From positions 124,001 through 188,000 of the forward strand of contig CAJQUW010005321.1 of assembly GCA_907163375.1 (NCBI GenBank): a stretch of DNA of 64,000 bases, read 5' to 3'. Made by a program: the position numbers and the translations under genes. A model generated the notes under the pieces. The model ran no database searches. It was not told the origin of the DNA and saw only the letters and a list, made by a program, of their open reading frames with translations. Positions 1 through 8,003 of the stretch are shown here, piece by piece. How positions within the stretch are numbered: the stretch's first letter is position 1; every line of letters starts with the position of its first letter. Origin of the DNA: Prostheceraeus crozeri (taxonomy: Eukaryota; Platyhelminthes; Polycladida; Euryleptidae).

Positions 1-7
1 TCGTCTT

Positions 8-634
8 ATGTTGAGGCCAGTAGAAGAGACAACAAAGGTACATAATCCTACCCCACTACAGCGTAAATTTAGACAAGCCATACGTTATTACGATCATAGT
101 ATAGTATTGCAAACGGGAATGATTCCTTCCACTGAAGTGAAGATATTGAACAATCAGTATGGGGACTACGTAGTCATTCCTGTGAATCCATACATTCGTC
201 GCCAACTCGATATTATTGAAGAGTTTGCAACATTAAATATGGACATCCCTACTCCCCTTAGCAAGGAATGGAAGGCGAGAGACGACAATGATACTCCATA
301 TAGAAAGATATGGGATGGTAAAAAGCTTTCTTTACCACTATCGCATTGGTGCTCATACTATAAAAAGGAAGGAGATGAAGTGACACCCATCAGATGTGAA
401 GACCTCGCAGAAGGCACTTGGAATATTGGTTTTGCTATCAGTGGAATATATTATGGCTATCACCAGAACAACAAATTAGCCTCTATATCGATGCATGCTC
501 AATCCATCCTATATATACCAAAGCAACCAGACGTTCATGACATTATTGATCAAATCCTCAACGAGAGCGGTACAAAGCGCAAGTCAGAGAAGAATGCTGC
601 CGCTAAACGCAAGCCAAAGAAGGAGAATCAGTAG
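8..634 (+). CDS. Polinton hypothetical protein with basic tail
   Basis: A 208-residue open frame at the left edge of the window. I do not recognise the family. The body (about residues 20-180) is a mixed alpha/beta-looking domain with many aromatic residues, including an SHWCSYYKK stretch and a WNIGFAISGIYYGYH stretch. The C-terminus is a lysine/arginine-rich tail (residues 188-208) that could be a nuclear localisation or nucleic-acid-binding segment. It lies upstream of the RING-like and exonuclease-like genes, so a role in DNA replication or host interaction is possible but is only inference. The true start could lie before base 1. Confidence 0.6.
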   Translation: MLRPVEETTKVHNPTPLQRKFRQAIRYYDHSIVLQTGMIPSTEVKILNNQYGDYVVIPVNPYIRRQLDIIEEFATLNMDIPTPLSKEWKARDDNDTPYRKIWDGKKLSLPLSHWCSYYKKEGDEVTPIRCEDLAEGTWNIGFAISGIYYGYHQNNKLASISMHAQSILYIPKQPDVHDIIDQILNESGTKRKSEKNAAAKRKPKKENQ

Positions 635-794
635 TCCTTACCTATCTCTACCTTATGACAATTCGCTCATGTGCTTTGAGTGTCGTAGACGTGGACTTAT
701 CAGATACATTTTACTTCTTCGCTGCCATCATGTTATTTGTGTATTTTGTCGTGAACAGCATCGATGTACTTCATCATTTTGTAATATGTTATAG
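495..794 (+). CDS. small RING-like Cys/His-rich protein of the Polinton
   Basis: The frame overlaps the end of the preceding gene; the informative part begins at the ATG at 669. That part holds CFEC, then CHHVICVFC, then a C-terminal Cys pair. The order Cys-x2-Cys ... Cys-x-His-x2-Cys-x2-Cys is the usual RING-finger arrangement, of the kind found in viral E3 ligases. Because the N-terminal half overlaps another gene in a different frame, I favour the short 41-residue product from 669. A second RING-like gene lies at 1864-2202. A ubiquitin-ligase role is inferred from the spacing of the metal ligands only. Confidence 0.4.
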   Translation: MLNPSYIYQSNQTFMTLLIKSSTRAVQSASQRRMLPLNASQRRRISSPYLSLPYDNSLMCFECRRRGLIRYILLLRCHHVICVFCREQHRCTSSFCNML

Positions 795-855
795 GACTCT
801 TCATCAGATGAGTAAAAATTTGTAATTTCCTTTTTAGTCATCTATCATCATTTTT

Positions 856-1386
856 ATGGATTGTGAGGGTGAACCTGTACAGGAGCTCAGTGCTATTGCT
901 ATGGACAATTGGTCGTATCAAATTGTTAGTGTCTACCATCAACATGCCAAGTGTGATCCCAACGCTGATAGCTGGGCGAGAAAACACATCCATGGACTTA
1001 ATCAGCAATACTTGCAAGACTATGGCTTTTCTAATGAATGTGCTCTTCTTATTGACTTTAAAAGATGGTTAGCAGCTTTTAATGTTGTATGTATCTTTTG
1101 CAATGATCCTACTAAGGAGAAGAAACTATTTCCAAATCTAATCATCAATGATATTCTACTTCCACCTTGGGATAGTAGAGTTAATCAACACTATCATGAA
1201 GTCACTAAACGTTTTAAGGAATTGAGTGTTCCTATTTTAAATGTTCGTTGTAGTCGCTACATTCATAATCAATGCTTTTTTCCTCCATATCTCAACACTG
1301 CTAAAGTAATGTTTGGTCATCATTGCTCTTTATATGATAGCTACCAACTGTATCTATTTTATCTGTTTCAAACCCAAAATTTGTAA
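856..1386 (+). CDS. DEDDh-type 3'-5' exonuclease-like protein
   Basis: A 176-residue protein that opens directly with MDCEGEPVQELSAI, fitting the Exo I signature (Asp-x-Glu near the N-terminus of a first beta strand). CND near residue 84 could supply the second Asp. HHCSLYDSYQLYLF near residues 154-167 fits the Exo III His-x4-Asp signature. WARKHIHGL around residue 41 lies where DEDDh enzymes often carry a conserved helix. If correct it would trim DNA or RNA ends in the nucleus, as proofreading or mRNA-decay exonucleases do. It is far shorter than a polymerase and is a stand-alone nuclease domain. The assignment is by motif, without alignment. Confidence 0.5.
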   Translation: MDCEGEPVQELSAIAMDNWSYQIVSVYHQHAKCDPNADSWARKHIHGLNQQYLQDYGFSNECALLIDFKRWLAAFNVVCIFCNDPTKEKKLFPNLIINDILLPPWDSRVNQHYHEVTKRFKELSVPILNVRCSRYIHNQCFFPPYLNTAKVMFGHHCSLYDSYQLYLFYLFQTQNL

Positions 1387-1543
1387 TGCATGCTTGTTAA
1401 AGTCGTTTAATAAATGCTTTATGAAGAGATTTGTTATTTTCATGCAACGGGTGGGATAGATGAAGGATGATAATGTCTTTCTCAAATGATTGTGGAACAT
1501 TAAGTTTTCATAGACAAAGCTTAAAGGAACTATTCAAGATTAT

Positions 1544-1882
1544 GTGATAACTTTTCATAAAGATGAGATCAACATCAAATCAGTTATTGGTGATACTAGC
1601 ACTCTATTTTTGAAGTTAATGGATACGTTTTCTAATAGAATTGTAATGGCGAGATTAGTTGCAAAAATTCATTTCAGCCATTTTGGGAAAGAAGAGGTAG
1701 AAGATCGTTTCTTCCACTTTGCTTCTTATTCGATGGAAGTTGTAGATAATCCCGAAGAATTTTTTGAAAGACATATGGGAAAAATTGCTCAACGTCTTGA
1801 TGCATTTAACCATCATGGTAGCAGTTTAGTGATTGAAGCGATTTCACATATTCACATTCAACTTTGTATAAAAGAAACTTAA
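1544..1882 (+). CDS. Polinton conserved hypothetical protein
   Basis: A 112-residue open frame beginning MITFHKDEINIKSVIGDT. It looks alpha-helical, with regular hydrophobic spacing and two His-rich stretches (FNHHGSSL and ISHIHIQL). I do not assign a function. It sits between the exonuclease-like gene and a RING-like gene and runs into the latter with a short overlap, suggesting that these small genes are expressed as a compact block. Confidence 0.5.
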   Translation: MITFHKDEINIKSVIGDTSTLFLKLMDTFSNRIVMARLVAKIHFSHFGKEEVEDRFFHFASYSMEVVDNPEEFFERHMGKIAQRLDAFNHHGSSLVIEAISHIHIQLCIKET

Positions 1883-2202
1883 AGATGCAATGGTACTTGA
1901 TCGTAGCACAATTGGTTTTCGAGTTGTGTCTGCTTACTCTCGAAGTATATTCCTTCTGCACATGTGTCTATTATTTAGAAAAGGCTAGCAAGTTCATGTC
2001 TTCAAAAAGACTTGCTTTAGAAGTTGTTAGCAAGAGTGAAAATATGTGCGATGTATGTAAGCGAAAGGATGGAAGTGAAAAACGCATCTTTAAGAGATGT
2101 AAGCATACTTTCTGCCAGCGCTGTTTCATACGATACTGTATTCAACTTTGTCAATGCAGTCACTGTGATATAGCTCATTTTGAGTGTCACTTCTGTCATT
2201 AA
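1864..2202 (+). CDS. RING-finger protein of the Polinton
   Basis: A 112-residue frame. From about residue 62 the Cys/His pattern reads CDVC, KRCKHTFCQRC, then CQCSHC and CHFC, consistent with a RING-type cross-brace (Cys-x2-Cys, Cys-x-His-x2-Cys-x2-Cys, Cys-x2-Cys). The N-terminal 40 residues are hydrophobic and could be a membrane segment, although the true start may be internal. RING proteins usually act as E3 ubiquitin ligases; substrate and partner are unknown here. It is the second RING-like frame in this cassette. Confidence 0.5.
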   Translation: MYKRNLKMQWYLIVAQLVFELCLLTLEVYSFCTCVYYLEKASKFMSSKRLALEVVSKSENMCDVCKRKDGSEKRIFKRCKHTFCQRCFIRYCIQLCQCSHCDIAHFECHFCH

Positions 2203-2609
2203 AGTTAGCACCTATGCAAATGTGGAAAAATCAAGTTGTAACAATGGTTAAGAGAAAAATGGCGAAACGCAAAAGTCGAAAGTCTTCAAAATTTTCTGAG
2301 GCCATTCGAGCTCTTCAACGAATGAAAGGAAATCAGCGATATAATGCTATACGACATGCTAATGATAAATTTATTCGAGAAATTGTTTCTCATGTGAGAA
2401 GTTTGAGGACAAAGAAATTATCACCACAACAACGAAAGTTACTTAAGCGACATACTACAAAATTGCGATTCATCTCCAATCCTAAAGTTACCCTTCAAAG
2501 AAAGAGGAAAACTCTAACACAAAAGGGCGGTTTCCTTTCAGTGTTACTTCCGCTGTTAGCTCCTGTAGTAGGTGACCTATTGGGTAGGATCTTTAATCCT
2601 AAGCGTTAA
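2184..2609 (+). CDS. basic core-like protein (pX/PX-like) of the Polinton
   Basis: The likely start is the ATG at 2244 (MVKRKMAKRK), 31 bases after a TATGCAAA box. The product is very rich in Lys and Arg, which suits a DNA-condensing virion core protein. It ends with a Gly- and Leu-rich hydrophobic segment (KGGFLSVLLPLLAPVVGDLL) of the type seen at the end of adenovirus core and membrane-active peptides. It is followed by the packaging ATPase with slight overlap of the open frames. Role in the virion core is inferred from composition and position. Confidence 0.55.
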   Translation: MSLLSLKLAPMQMWKNQVVTMVKRKMAKRKSRKSSKFSEAIRALQRMKGNQRYNAIRHANDKFIREIVSHVRSLRTKKLSPQQRKLLKRHTTKLRFISNPKVTLQRKRKTLTQKGGFLSVLLPLLAPVVGDLLGRIFNPKR

Positions 2610-3258
2610 TTATGCAAATATTGAATCCCAAAGTATTAAAATGGATTTCAGACTTCAATGTGATAAAGTTCTGACTGTATCAGGTCCATCCCATGCAGGT
2701 AAAACTGTTTTCACTCTGAATTTGCTAGATAAAAGAAAAGAGTTGTTTAGGGAACCTATCAATCGAGTGATTTGGTGTTATGGCATTTATCAACCGTCAC
2801 TCTTTCAGGAATTGCAACGTCGTAACTTTATTCGAAATGAAGGAATTATTCCAGTGGATAAGATTCAGTCCAATGATGTCGTTGTATTGGATGATCTATT
2901 AAAAGAAAGCAAGAATTCTAAAGATGTTACAGATATGTTCACTCGCGCAGCACATCACAAAAGATGCTTTATAATCTATATCACGCAAAATTTGTTTCCT
3001 GATGGGAAAGAAGCCCGCACACGAAACCTGAATACACACTATTACGCTATTTTTAAGAATCCACGAGATAGAAGTCAATTTGAAATTTTAGCGCGACAAG
3101 TTGCGCCAAGAGGTTCAAAAGCCTTAATTGAAATTTTTCAAGCAGCAACTGAAAAACCACACGGTTACTTATTTATTGATTTTACACAGGAGTGTCCGGA
3201 AGAATTTAGATTTCGAAGTGATATTTTGAAAGAGCCTATGATTATCTACAAACTATGA
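2572..3258 (+). CDS. ATP: FtsK/HerA-type genome-packaging ATPase
   Basis: The best start is the ATG at 2641, 30 bases after a TATGCAAA box, giving about 205 residues. The Walker A motif GPSHAGKT lies at residues 15-22 and the Walker B motif VVVLDDLL near residue 83, with an arginine-rich region after it. Length and motif order match the A32-like packaging ATPases of Polintons and other double jelly-roll viruses, which pump the genome into the preformed capsid. It precedes the conserved unknown at 3255 with a 4-base overlap and lies in the structural block, as usual for the family. Confidence 0.85.
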   Translation: MTYWVGSLILSVNYANIESQSIKMDFRLQCDKVLTVSGPSHAGKTVFTLNLLDKRKELFREPINRVIWCYGIYQPSLFQELQRRNFIRNEGIIPVDKIQSNDVVVLDDLLKESKNSKDVTDMFTRAAHHKRCFIIYITQNLFPDGKEARTRNLNTHYYAIFKNPRDRSQFEILARQVAPRGSKALIEIFQAATEKPHGYLFIDFTQECPEEFRFRSDILKEPMIIYKL

Positions 3259-3926
3259 GTTCTTATTCTCGCATGGTTGTTATTCCTCAGGATGAATATG
3301 TGCAATTGACTGCCATGCAACAAGTAAGACAACCTCTCGCAAATCAAATTTATAAGAATGAATTAAATTATCAGCAAAATGCGCATATCAAAGATCCACA
3401 TCGTGCTGTATTATTACAATCGGAAACTGTCGAAGAATTAAAAAGTTTGAAGAATAAGATGCGTGACTCTGTTTCGACTGCTACACCTTTAGCATCTCGC
3501 GCACATGCAATGTCCCTTTTCAACAGCATTGAACCATATCTCACTGTGAATGATAGAGGTGAAATCATTTCAGATGAAAATGAAATTATTAACGCTTCAC
3601 GTTATGAAGACTTGATTCAGTATGCAACACGCAGAAAGCGCCGTCAAGGCTATGTCCCACCTGGTTGGTCTTACTTTCTTAAACTATTGAAAAAGCACAA
3701 TGTTCCAAAATTTGCTTTGAATAATGAAACATTGAAAGAACTTGATTCTATTTCAGCAGTTGATGCTACTTCATCTACTTCACCGGTTAAGAGTAAAATG
3801 AAAATGCCAAGGAATTGGTTTAAGAGATCACCTTCTAAATCCCCTCCCACACCCATCAAGCAAACAAGGGGAAGAGAACGACGTAGAAGAACTCCTCCAA
3901 AGAAATACATGTTCTCAGACTATTAA
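3255..3926 (+). CDS. Polinton conserved structural-block protein of unknown function
   Basis: A 223-residue protein starting MSSYSRMVVIPQDEYVQL. The N-terminal 150 residues look helical, with a central segment (GYVPPGWSYFLKLLKKHNVP) preceding a Ser/Pro/Lys-rich tail (about residues 170-223) that includes SKSPPTPIKQTRGRERRRR. The basic tail may contact DNA. Proteins with this sort of opening are common beside the ATPase in Polintons, but I know of no assigned function. The start overlaps the ATPase stop by four bases, implying coupled or closely linked expression. Confidence 0.6.
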   Translation: MSSYSRMVVIPQDEYVQLTAMQQVRQPLANQIYKNELNYQQNAHIKDPHRAVLLQSETVEELKSLKNKMRDSVSTATPLASRAHAMSLFNSIEPYLTVNDRGEIISDENEIINASRYEDLIQYATRRKRRQGYVPPGWSYFLKLLKKHNVPKFALNNETLKELDSISAVDATSSTSPVKSKMKMPRNWFKRSPSKSPPTPIKQTRGRERRRRTPPKKYMFSDY

Positions 3927-3927
3927 T

Positions 3928-4131
3928 ATGAAGCAGATGTGTTGCTTACCATGTAATGAGCCGCCGGAAGTAAATGTAACTGTAACTTGTACTTGCTGTG
4001 CCAGCTCTCACAATGAGACTCCTAAGCAATGTAAACGTAAATCCCATAAATCCTGTGGTTGCTGTAAATGCAAAAAGGTAAGAAAGCAAAAACATGAGAA
4101 GAAGGAGAAAGAGTCAGTCGTCATCGGATGA
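3928..4131 (+). CDS. small Cys-rich basic protein
   Basis: A 67-residue frame immediately after the previous gene. It contains about 15 cysteines in CC, CxC and CxxC groups and ends in a Lys-rich tail (KVRKQKHEKKEKE). The cysteine density suggests metal binding or a disulfide-rich peptide. The 3' end overlaps the integrase start at 4094. It is unrecognised and short, so it may not be translated, although composition and spacing between two real genes favour a gene. Confidence 0.4.
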   Translation: MKQMCCLPCNEPPEVNVTVTCTCCASSHNETPKQCKRKSHKSCGCCKCKKVRKQKHEKKEKESVVIG

Positions 4132-5182
4132 ACTTTTAAAGTCAATATATTATGATGTAAAACATCCTGCAGGATTTGCATCTATAAAGAAATTGTCAAA
4201 AGCGAGCGGTCTTCCACACTCACAAGTTAAACAATGGTTAAAGGGTCAAGCTACATATACACTCCACAAACAAGCGAAAAAGAAGTACCGGACCCGTCAT
4301 TATATTGCTCATGACATTGATGAACAGTGGCAAGCAGATTTGTGTGACGTTGCCGCTATTTCAAAACATAACTCGGGACACAATTTTATCTTAACCGTAA
4401 TTGATATTTTCTCGCGTTATGCGTGGGCTCAACCTTTAAAAACTAAAGAAGGTAAACGAGTAGCAAAGGCATTCCAGTCAATTTTCCGAGAGGGTCGTAT
4501 TCCAAAGAGAATTCAGAGTGATCAAGGAAAAGAGTTCGAAAATCAGCATGTGGGAAGATTATTTGAGAGATATGATATTGAGCTGTTTAGTGTAAAGAGT
4601 GCTTATAAGGCTGCACTAGTTGAACGTTTTAATCGCACATTAAAAAATCGCTTGTGGCGACATTTCACTGCCAACTTAACACAAAATTGGACAAAGGTTC
4701 TACAAGATACGCTTTATGCCTACAATCACTCTATTCATCGTTCTATTGGACTCAGACCAGCGGATGTGAATGCTGACAACGTAGATAGAGTGCGTGAAAC
4801 ATTCCAACGCAAGCGTAATAATGCAAAAAGTGATGTGAAAATAGGTGATAAAGTTCGCATATCAAAAGTTAAGAGTGTTTTTGCCAAAGGTTATCTCCCG
4901 AATTGGACAGAAGAAATTTTCACAGTTTCAAGTATCAATAAAAAAGACTCCCCAACAACTTACAAGTTGAAAGATTACGATAATGAAGAAATTGATGGTA
5001 GCTTTTATCGTGATGAGATTGAGTTGGTCACTCAAAGTGAAACATATTTAGTAGAGAAAATCATTCGAAGTAAGAAACGACAAGGTGAAGAATGGTGTCT
5101 TGTTAAATGGGTCGGTTATCCTTCAAGTATGAACTCTTGGATGCGTCGTGCAGACATCTTTCATCTACGCGATCGTCAGTGA
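4094..5182 (+). CDS. INT: retroviral-type integrase with C-terminal chromodomain
   Basis: A 362-residue protein with an N-terminal helical region (about 12-70), an RNase H-fold catalytic core and a chromodomain. Catalytic residues fit Asp82 (WQADLCD), Asp143 (QSDQGKEF) and Glu177 (VERFNRTLK). The chromodomain at about 315-355 shows YLVEKII, WCLVKWVGY and SMNSW, the aromatic-cage pattern. Polinton integrases insert linear element DNA into host chromosomes, and the chromodomain probably reads histone tails to choose sites. An AATGCAAA variant of the repeated box lies about 27 bases before the start, inside the upstream Cys-rich frame. Confidence 0.93.
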   Translation: MRRRRKSQSSSDELLKSIYYDVKHPAGFASIKKLSKASGLPHSQVKQWLKGQATYTLHKQAKKKYRTRHYIAHDIDEQWQADLCDVAAISKHNSGHNFILTVIDIFSRYAWAQPLKTKEGKRVAKAFQSIFREGRIPKRIQSDQGKEFENQHVGRLFERYDIELFSVKSAYKAALVERFNRTLKNRLWRHFTANLTQNWTKVLQDTLYAYNHSIHRSIGLRPADVNADNVDRVRETFQRKRNNAKSDVKIGDKVRISKVKSVFAKGYLPNWTEEIFTVSSINKKDSPTTYKLKDYDNEEIDGSFYRDEIELVTQSETYLVEKIIRSKKRQGEEWCLVKWVGYPSSMNSWMRRADIFHLRDRQ

Positions 5183-5222
5183 TTTATGCAAAGATATAAC
5201 TTGTAATGTCAAGGTCTAAGTT

Positions 5223-5687
5223 ATGAATCCGACTGCATCGTTTTATTCACGCCCCTCCTATCTAAGTGGCGTGGGTGCAATTTACAGCGGCACCCGCCGT
5301 CAACGTGGAGGTAGCATATTTGGTGCGCTGAAATCTGTTGTAGCACCTCTCTTATCTACTGTCGGAAGATCTTTAAAACGAACTTTTTTCAATAATGCTG
5401 TTGGCTTTGCTGGTGATGTTGTTAATGATATTACCAGTGGTAAAAATGTAAAGAGTACTTTACTAAATCGTGGGAAGGAACGCGGTTTAAGAACATTACA
5501 GCAAACTTTTAATGCTACTCAACAAAAGAAAGCACCTAAACGAATGAATGTTAGAAGAAAAAGAAAACAGGGCGGAGGTGGTAAGAAGCGAGCTTCAAAC
5601 AAAACTAAGAAAAGGCATTCACGCAAACGTCGCGCGCGCTGTAATCTTTCATCAAGTGCTAAACGACGACGCTGTCATAACTTCTAA
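5223..5687 (+). CDS. minor virion/core protein (pVI-like) of the Polinton
   Basis: A 154-residue protein. The N-terminus (MNPTASFYSRP, then GGSIFGALKSVVAPLLSTVG) is an amphipathic Gly/Ala/Leu helix like the membrane-lytic segments of adenovirus pVI-type proteins. The C-terminal half is strongly basic and ends with a KKRASNKTKKRHSRKRRARC-type run, fitting a DNA-binding tail. It sits between integrase and major capsid genes, where Polintons place a minor capsid or core protein. A TATGCAAA box begins 38 bases upstream of the start. Confidence 0.6.
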   Translation: MNPTASFYSRPSYLSGVGAIYSGTRRQRGGSIFGALKSVVAPLLSTVGRSLKRTFFNNAVGFAGDVVNDITSGKNVKSTLLNRGKERGLRTLQQTFNATQQKKAPKRMNVRRKRKQGGGGKKRASNKTKKRHSRKRRARCNLSSSAKRRRCHNF

Positions 5688-5689
5688 TC

Positions 5690-6967
5690 ATGGAGTGCAA
5701 AACTTCAGGCTTTTGTTTGTTTGATCAACAAGCAATACAGACAGATATTCTTAGTTCAAGTATTGTAGATTATCATCCTCGTACAGCTGAGAATACTGGT
5801 CCTATTGAATTTGTTATTCCTGGCGCTAGCGATGATTACATTGATTTGAGTTATGCGATGGTTGATGTGAGGTTTAGAATTCAACAAGAAGATGGAACTA
5901 AAATTGAAGATGCACATAAAGTTGGTCTGAACAATTTACCGCTGGCTACATTATTTCGCGATGTTTCTCTAACTATTGGAGAGCAACAGGTGGAAGGTGG
6001 TCAAAGCGATTATCCCTATAAAGCATATTTGAATGCTCTATCACAGTTTCATCCAGCAGCTCAAAACAGTCATATGGAAGCAATGGGATGGTATAGAGAT
6101 CAAGCAGCACTATTTGATAGTGAGACAAACACTGGTTTTGTAAAGCGATCTGCTTTGATTAAAGATAGTAAAGTATGTCAGCTATATGGTCCACTTAATT
6201 TAGACTTCTTCAGACAATCAAAATTTTTACTCTGTAATACCAGTATGCGACTCAAACTTACATTGAATAAGCCTGAATTTTTGTTGAATGCATTTGCTTC
6301 AGTTGTGAAATTTAAAATTCATGTGGAAGATATTACAGTATACATTCGTCGAGTGGTGGCTAATCCAAGTGTAATTAGAGGACATGCTGAGGGTCTTAAC
6401 CGCAACAATGCCATTTATCCCATTCAACATACAAAGCTTCTCACATTTACTATTCCTAAAGATCAAAAGAGTTTTATGAAAGATGGTCTTTTTCCATCGG
6501 AAGCGCCAAAGCTCCTCATGGTAGCAATGGTTGAAAATGATGCATTCAATGGTAATGTCAAGAAGAATCCTTTCAACTTCAAACACAACAATTTAAGTGA
6601 AATTGCTTTGCGTGTAAATGGTGTTAGTCATCCTGGTCCACCCTATAAACCAGATTTTACTTCTTATCAATTTCTGCGTAGTTATGTTGATTACATGAAT
6701 GTCTTTGGCTTTTACAACACAGACGATACCAACGGACTCACAATGAAAGAGTTTAAAAATGGATATACTATTTATGCATTTGATTTGACTGCCGACAGCG
6801 ATATTAGTGCACCTTATCGTCAAGCTAACGTTCCTCATAATATTCGCTTGGATCTGGAGTTCAAAACAACGCTAACGGAGACGATCAATGTATTAATTTA
6901 TGCAGTCTTTGATTCAAGTATTGAAATAACTAAGTATCGTGACGTGATTCTTCACTATAATCGCTAA
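5690..6967 (+). CDS. MCP: double jelly-roll major capsid protein
   Basis: A 425-residue protein. The opening segment with DYHPRTAENTGPIEFVIPG and DYIDLSYAMVDVRFRI is typical of the F54H12.2-like/hexon-type capsid proteins of Polintons and adintoviruses, which form two tandem jelly-rolls and trimerise into the capsid shell. The later DVSLTIGEQQVEGG and YPYKAYLNALSQF segments also match the family pattern from memory. It starts three bases after the pVI-like stop and its stop overlaps the protease start, the usual order of structural genes. Family assignment is strong; strand positions are not assigned. Confidence 0.85.
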   Translation: MECKTSGFCLFDQQAIQTDILSSSIVDYHPRTAENTGPIEFVIPGASDDYIDLSYAMVDVRFRIQQEDGTKIEDAHKVGLNNLPLATLFRDVSLTIGEQQVEGGQSDYPYKAYLNALSQFHPAAQNSHMEAMGWYRDQAALFDSETNTGFVKRSALIKDSKVCQLYGPLNLDFFRQSKFLLCNTSMRLKLTLNKPEFLLNAFASVVKFKIHVEDITVYIRRVVANPSVIRGHAEGLNRNNAIYPIQHTKLLTFTIPKDQKSFMKDGLFPSEAPKLLMVAMVENDAFNGNVKKNPFNFKHNNLSEIALRVNGVSHPGPPYKPDFTSYQFLRSYVDYMNVFGFYNTDDTNGLTMKEFKNGYTIYAFDLTADSDISAPYRQANVPHNIRLDLEFKTTLTETINVLIYAVFDSSIEITKYRDVILHYNR

Positions 6968-7428
6968 TGAGTTGGTTGAATGCTGACGATATAAAGACTA
7001 AAGTGCAGCGTAATGCAGATGAAGCTACGTTGAAAGCTTTTGATAATGTCTATTCGCTAGATACCTTACCGACTACTGTAAAACAGTATCCCATCTTTAT
7101 CGTATTGAACACTCATTCACAGAATTTAGAAGGTGAGCATTGGAAAGCTATCTTTATTGGAAAAGACAGACGTGGTGAACTATTTGACTCTCTTGCTCAA
7201 CCTCCGAATATACCAACACAGCAGTGGTTGAGAAAGCATACTCGTCAATATCAACGAAATGAGCGCATACTGCAACATCCACTTTCATCAACTTGTGGTG
7301 CTTTCGTATTGTACTTCATTTTAAAACGTTTACATGTACACCAATTTAAATCTGTTATTCAAAAGTTTTCATGTAATCCATCTTCTAATGAAAAGATGAT
7401 TTGTATGTTCTATAATGATTTGAAATAA
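6967..7428 (+). CDS. PRO: adenain-like cysteine protease
   Basis: A 153-residue protease that would mature virion proteins. The catalytic triad fits His58 (GEHWKAIF), Asp74 (ELFDSL) and Cys110 (STCGAFV), in the His-Asp-Cys order of the adenovirus/Ulp1-type C5 family. Length is normal for Polinton proteases. The start codon overlaps the capsid gene stop. A poly(A) signal follows 16 bases after the stop. Confidence 0.88.
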   Translation: MSWLNADDIKTKVQRNADEATLKAFDNVYSLDTLPTTVKQYPIFIVLNTHSQNLEGEHWKAIFIGKDRRGELFDSLAQPPNIPTQQWLRKHTRQYQRNERILQHPLSSTCGAFVLYFILKRLHVHQFKSVIQKFSCNPSSNEKMICMFYNDLK

Positions 7429-7443
7429 AAAGCATCATGTTGG

Positions 7444-7462
7444 AATAAAAATTGTTTTTATT
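7444..7462. terminator. convergent poly(A) signals between protease and TBP-like gene
   Basis: AATAAA at 7444-7449 serves the plus-strand protease, and TTTATT at 7457-7462 is the same signal on the minus strand for the TBP-like gene. Two convergent 3' ends therefore share about 20 bases. Confidence 0.6.
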
Positions 7463-8003
7463 TTACAATCCGTTGGTTATGTACATACTCGATTAGATAG
7501 TCTAGGATCGTATCTGCTTGCATTTCAGATTTCAGTCCAGTAATGATAACTTTACTATTATGAAAGATTGCAACATGTACAGGTAACCAGCAACTAATGA
7601 GAGCCGCGGGAAAAAGTTCTGGTTCATAACACAAATTGAAACTGCTGGTATGAATCTTTAAAAACGATACATCTTCACTCAATTGAGTAGAGATCACCAT
7701 ATTGTCCACAGTCAGATTCGACATCACACACTTCTCCCTCTTCCATATCCGTCGTAGTAGTTTCTGCAGCTCTAAGCGCATTAACCGCGCTGATGAATGA
7801 GAAAGGGCGCCGAGAATCTGAACAGTTCCATTTGGGAAGAGTTGAAGATTCCGTAAATTGCTCATCTTCACCACTAACATTTGCGGTCGACCCGGATAAT
7901 ACTTGCTGTTTGGAATTTGTTGATGTAATGTTGCGAGATCGATTTTCGTGTAGAGTCTGATGCGTCGGAGAATGTTGACGATGGTGTAGCGATGACGTTT
8001 CAT
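7458..8003 (-). CDS. TATA-binding-protein-like protein encoded by the Polinton
   Basis: A 181-residue protein with the pseudo-twofold layout of the TBP core. Repeat 1 spans about 7-85, with YYPGRPQMLVVKM near 35-47 and NGTVQILGALS near 58-68 (compare YNPKRFAAVIMRI and SGKMVCTGAKS in cellular TBP). Repeat 2 spans about 95-178, with LTVDNMVISTQL, YEPELFP at 126-132 and NSKVIITGLKSE near 149-160. YEPELFP is identical to cellular TBP. TBP bends promoter DNA and nucleates the pre-initiation complex. Cellular TBP core is about 180 residues, so this is a core-only version. It is strongly diverged in repeat 1, unlike a recent host capture. Its neighbours are two PC4-like genes on the same strand. Confidence 0.75.
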   Translation of the reverse strand: MKRHRYTIVNILRRIRLYTKIDLATLHQQIPNSKYYPGRPQMLVVKMSNLRNLQLFPNGTVQILGALSHSSARLMRLELQKLLRRIWKREKCVMSNLTVDNMVISTQLSEDVSFLKIHTSSFNLCYEPELFPAALISCWLPVHVAIFHNSKVIITGLKSEMQADTILDYLIEYVHNQRIVK

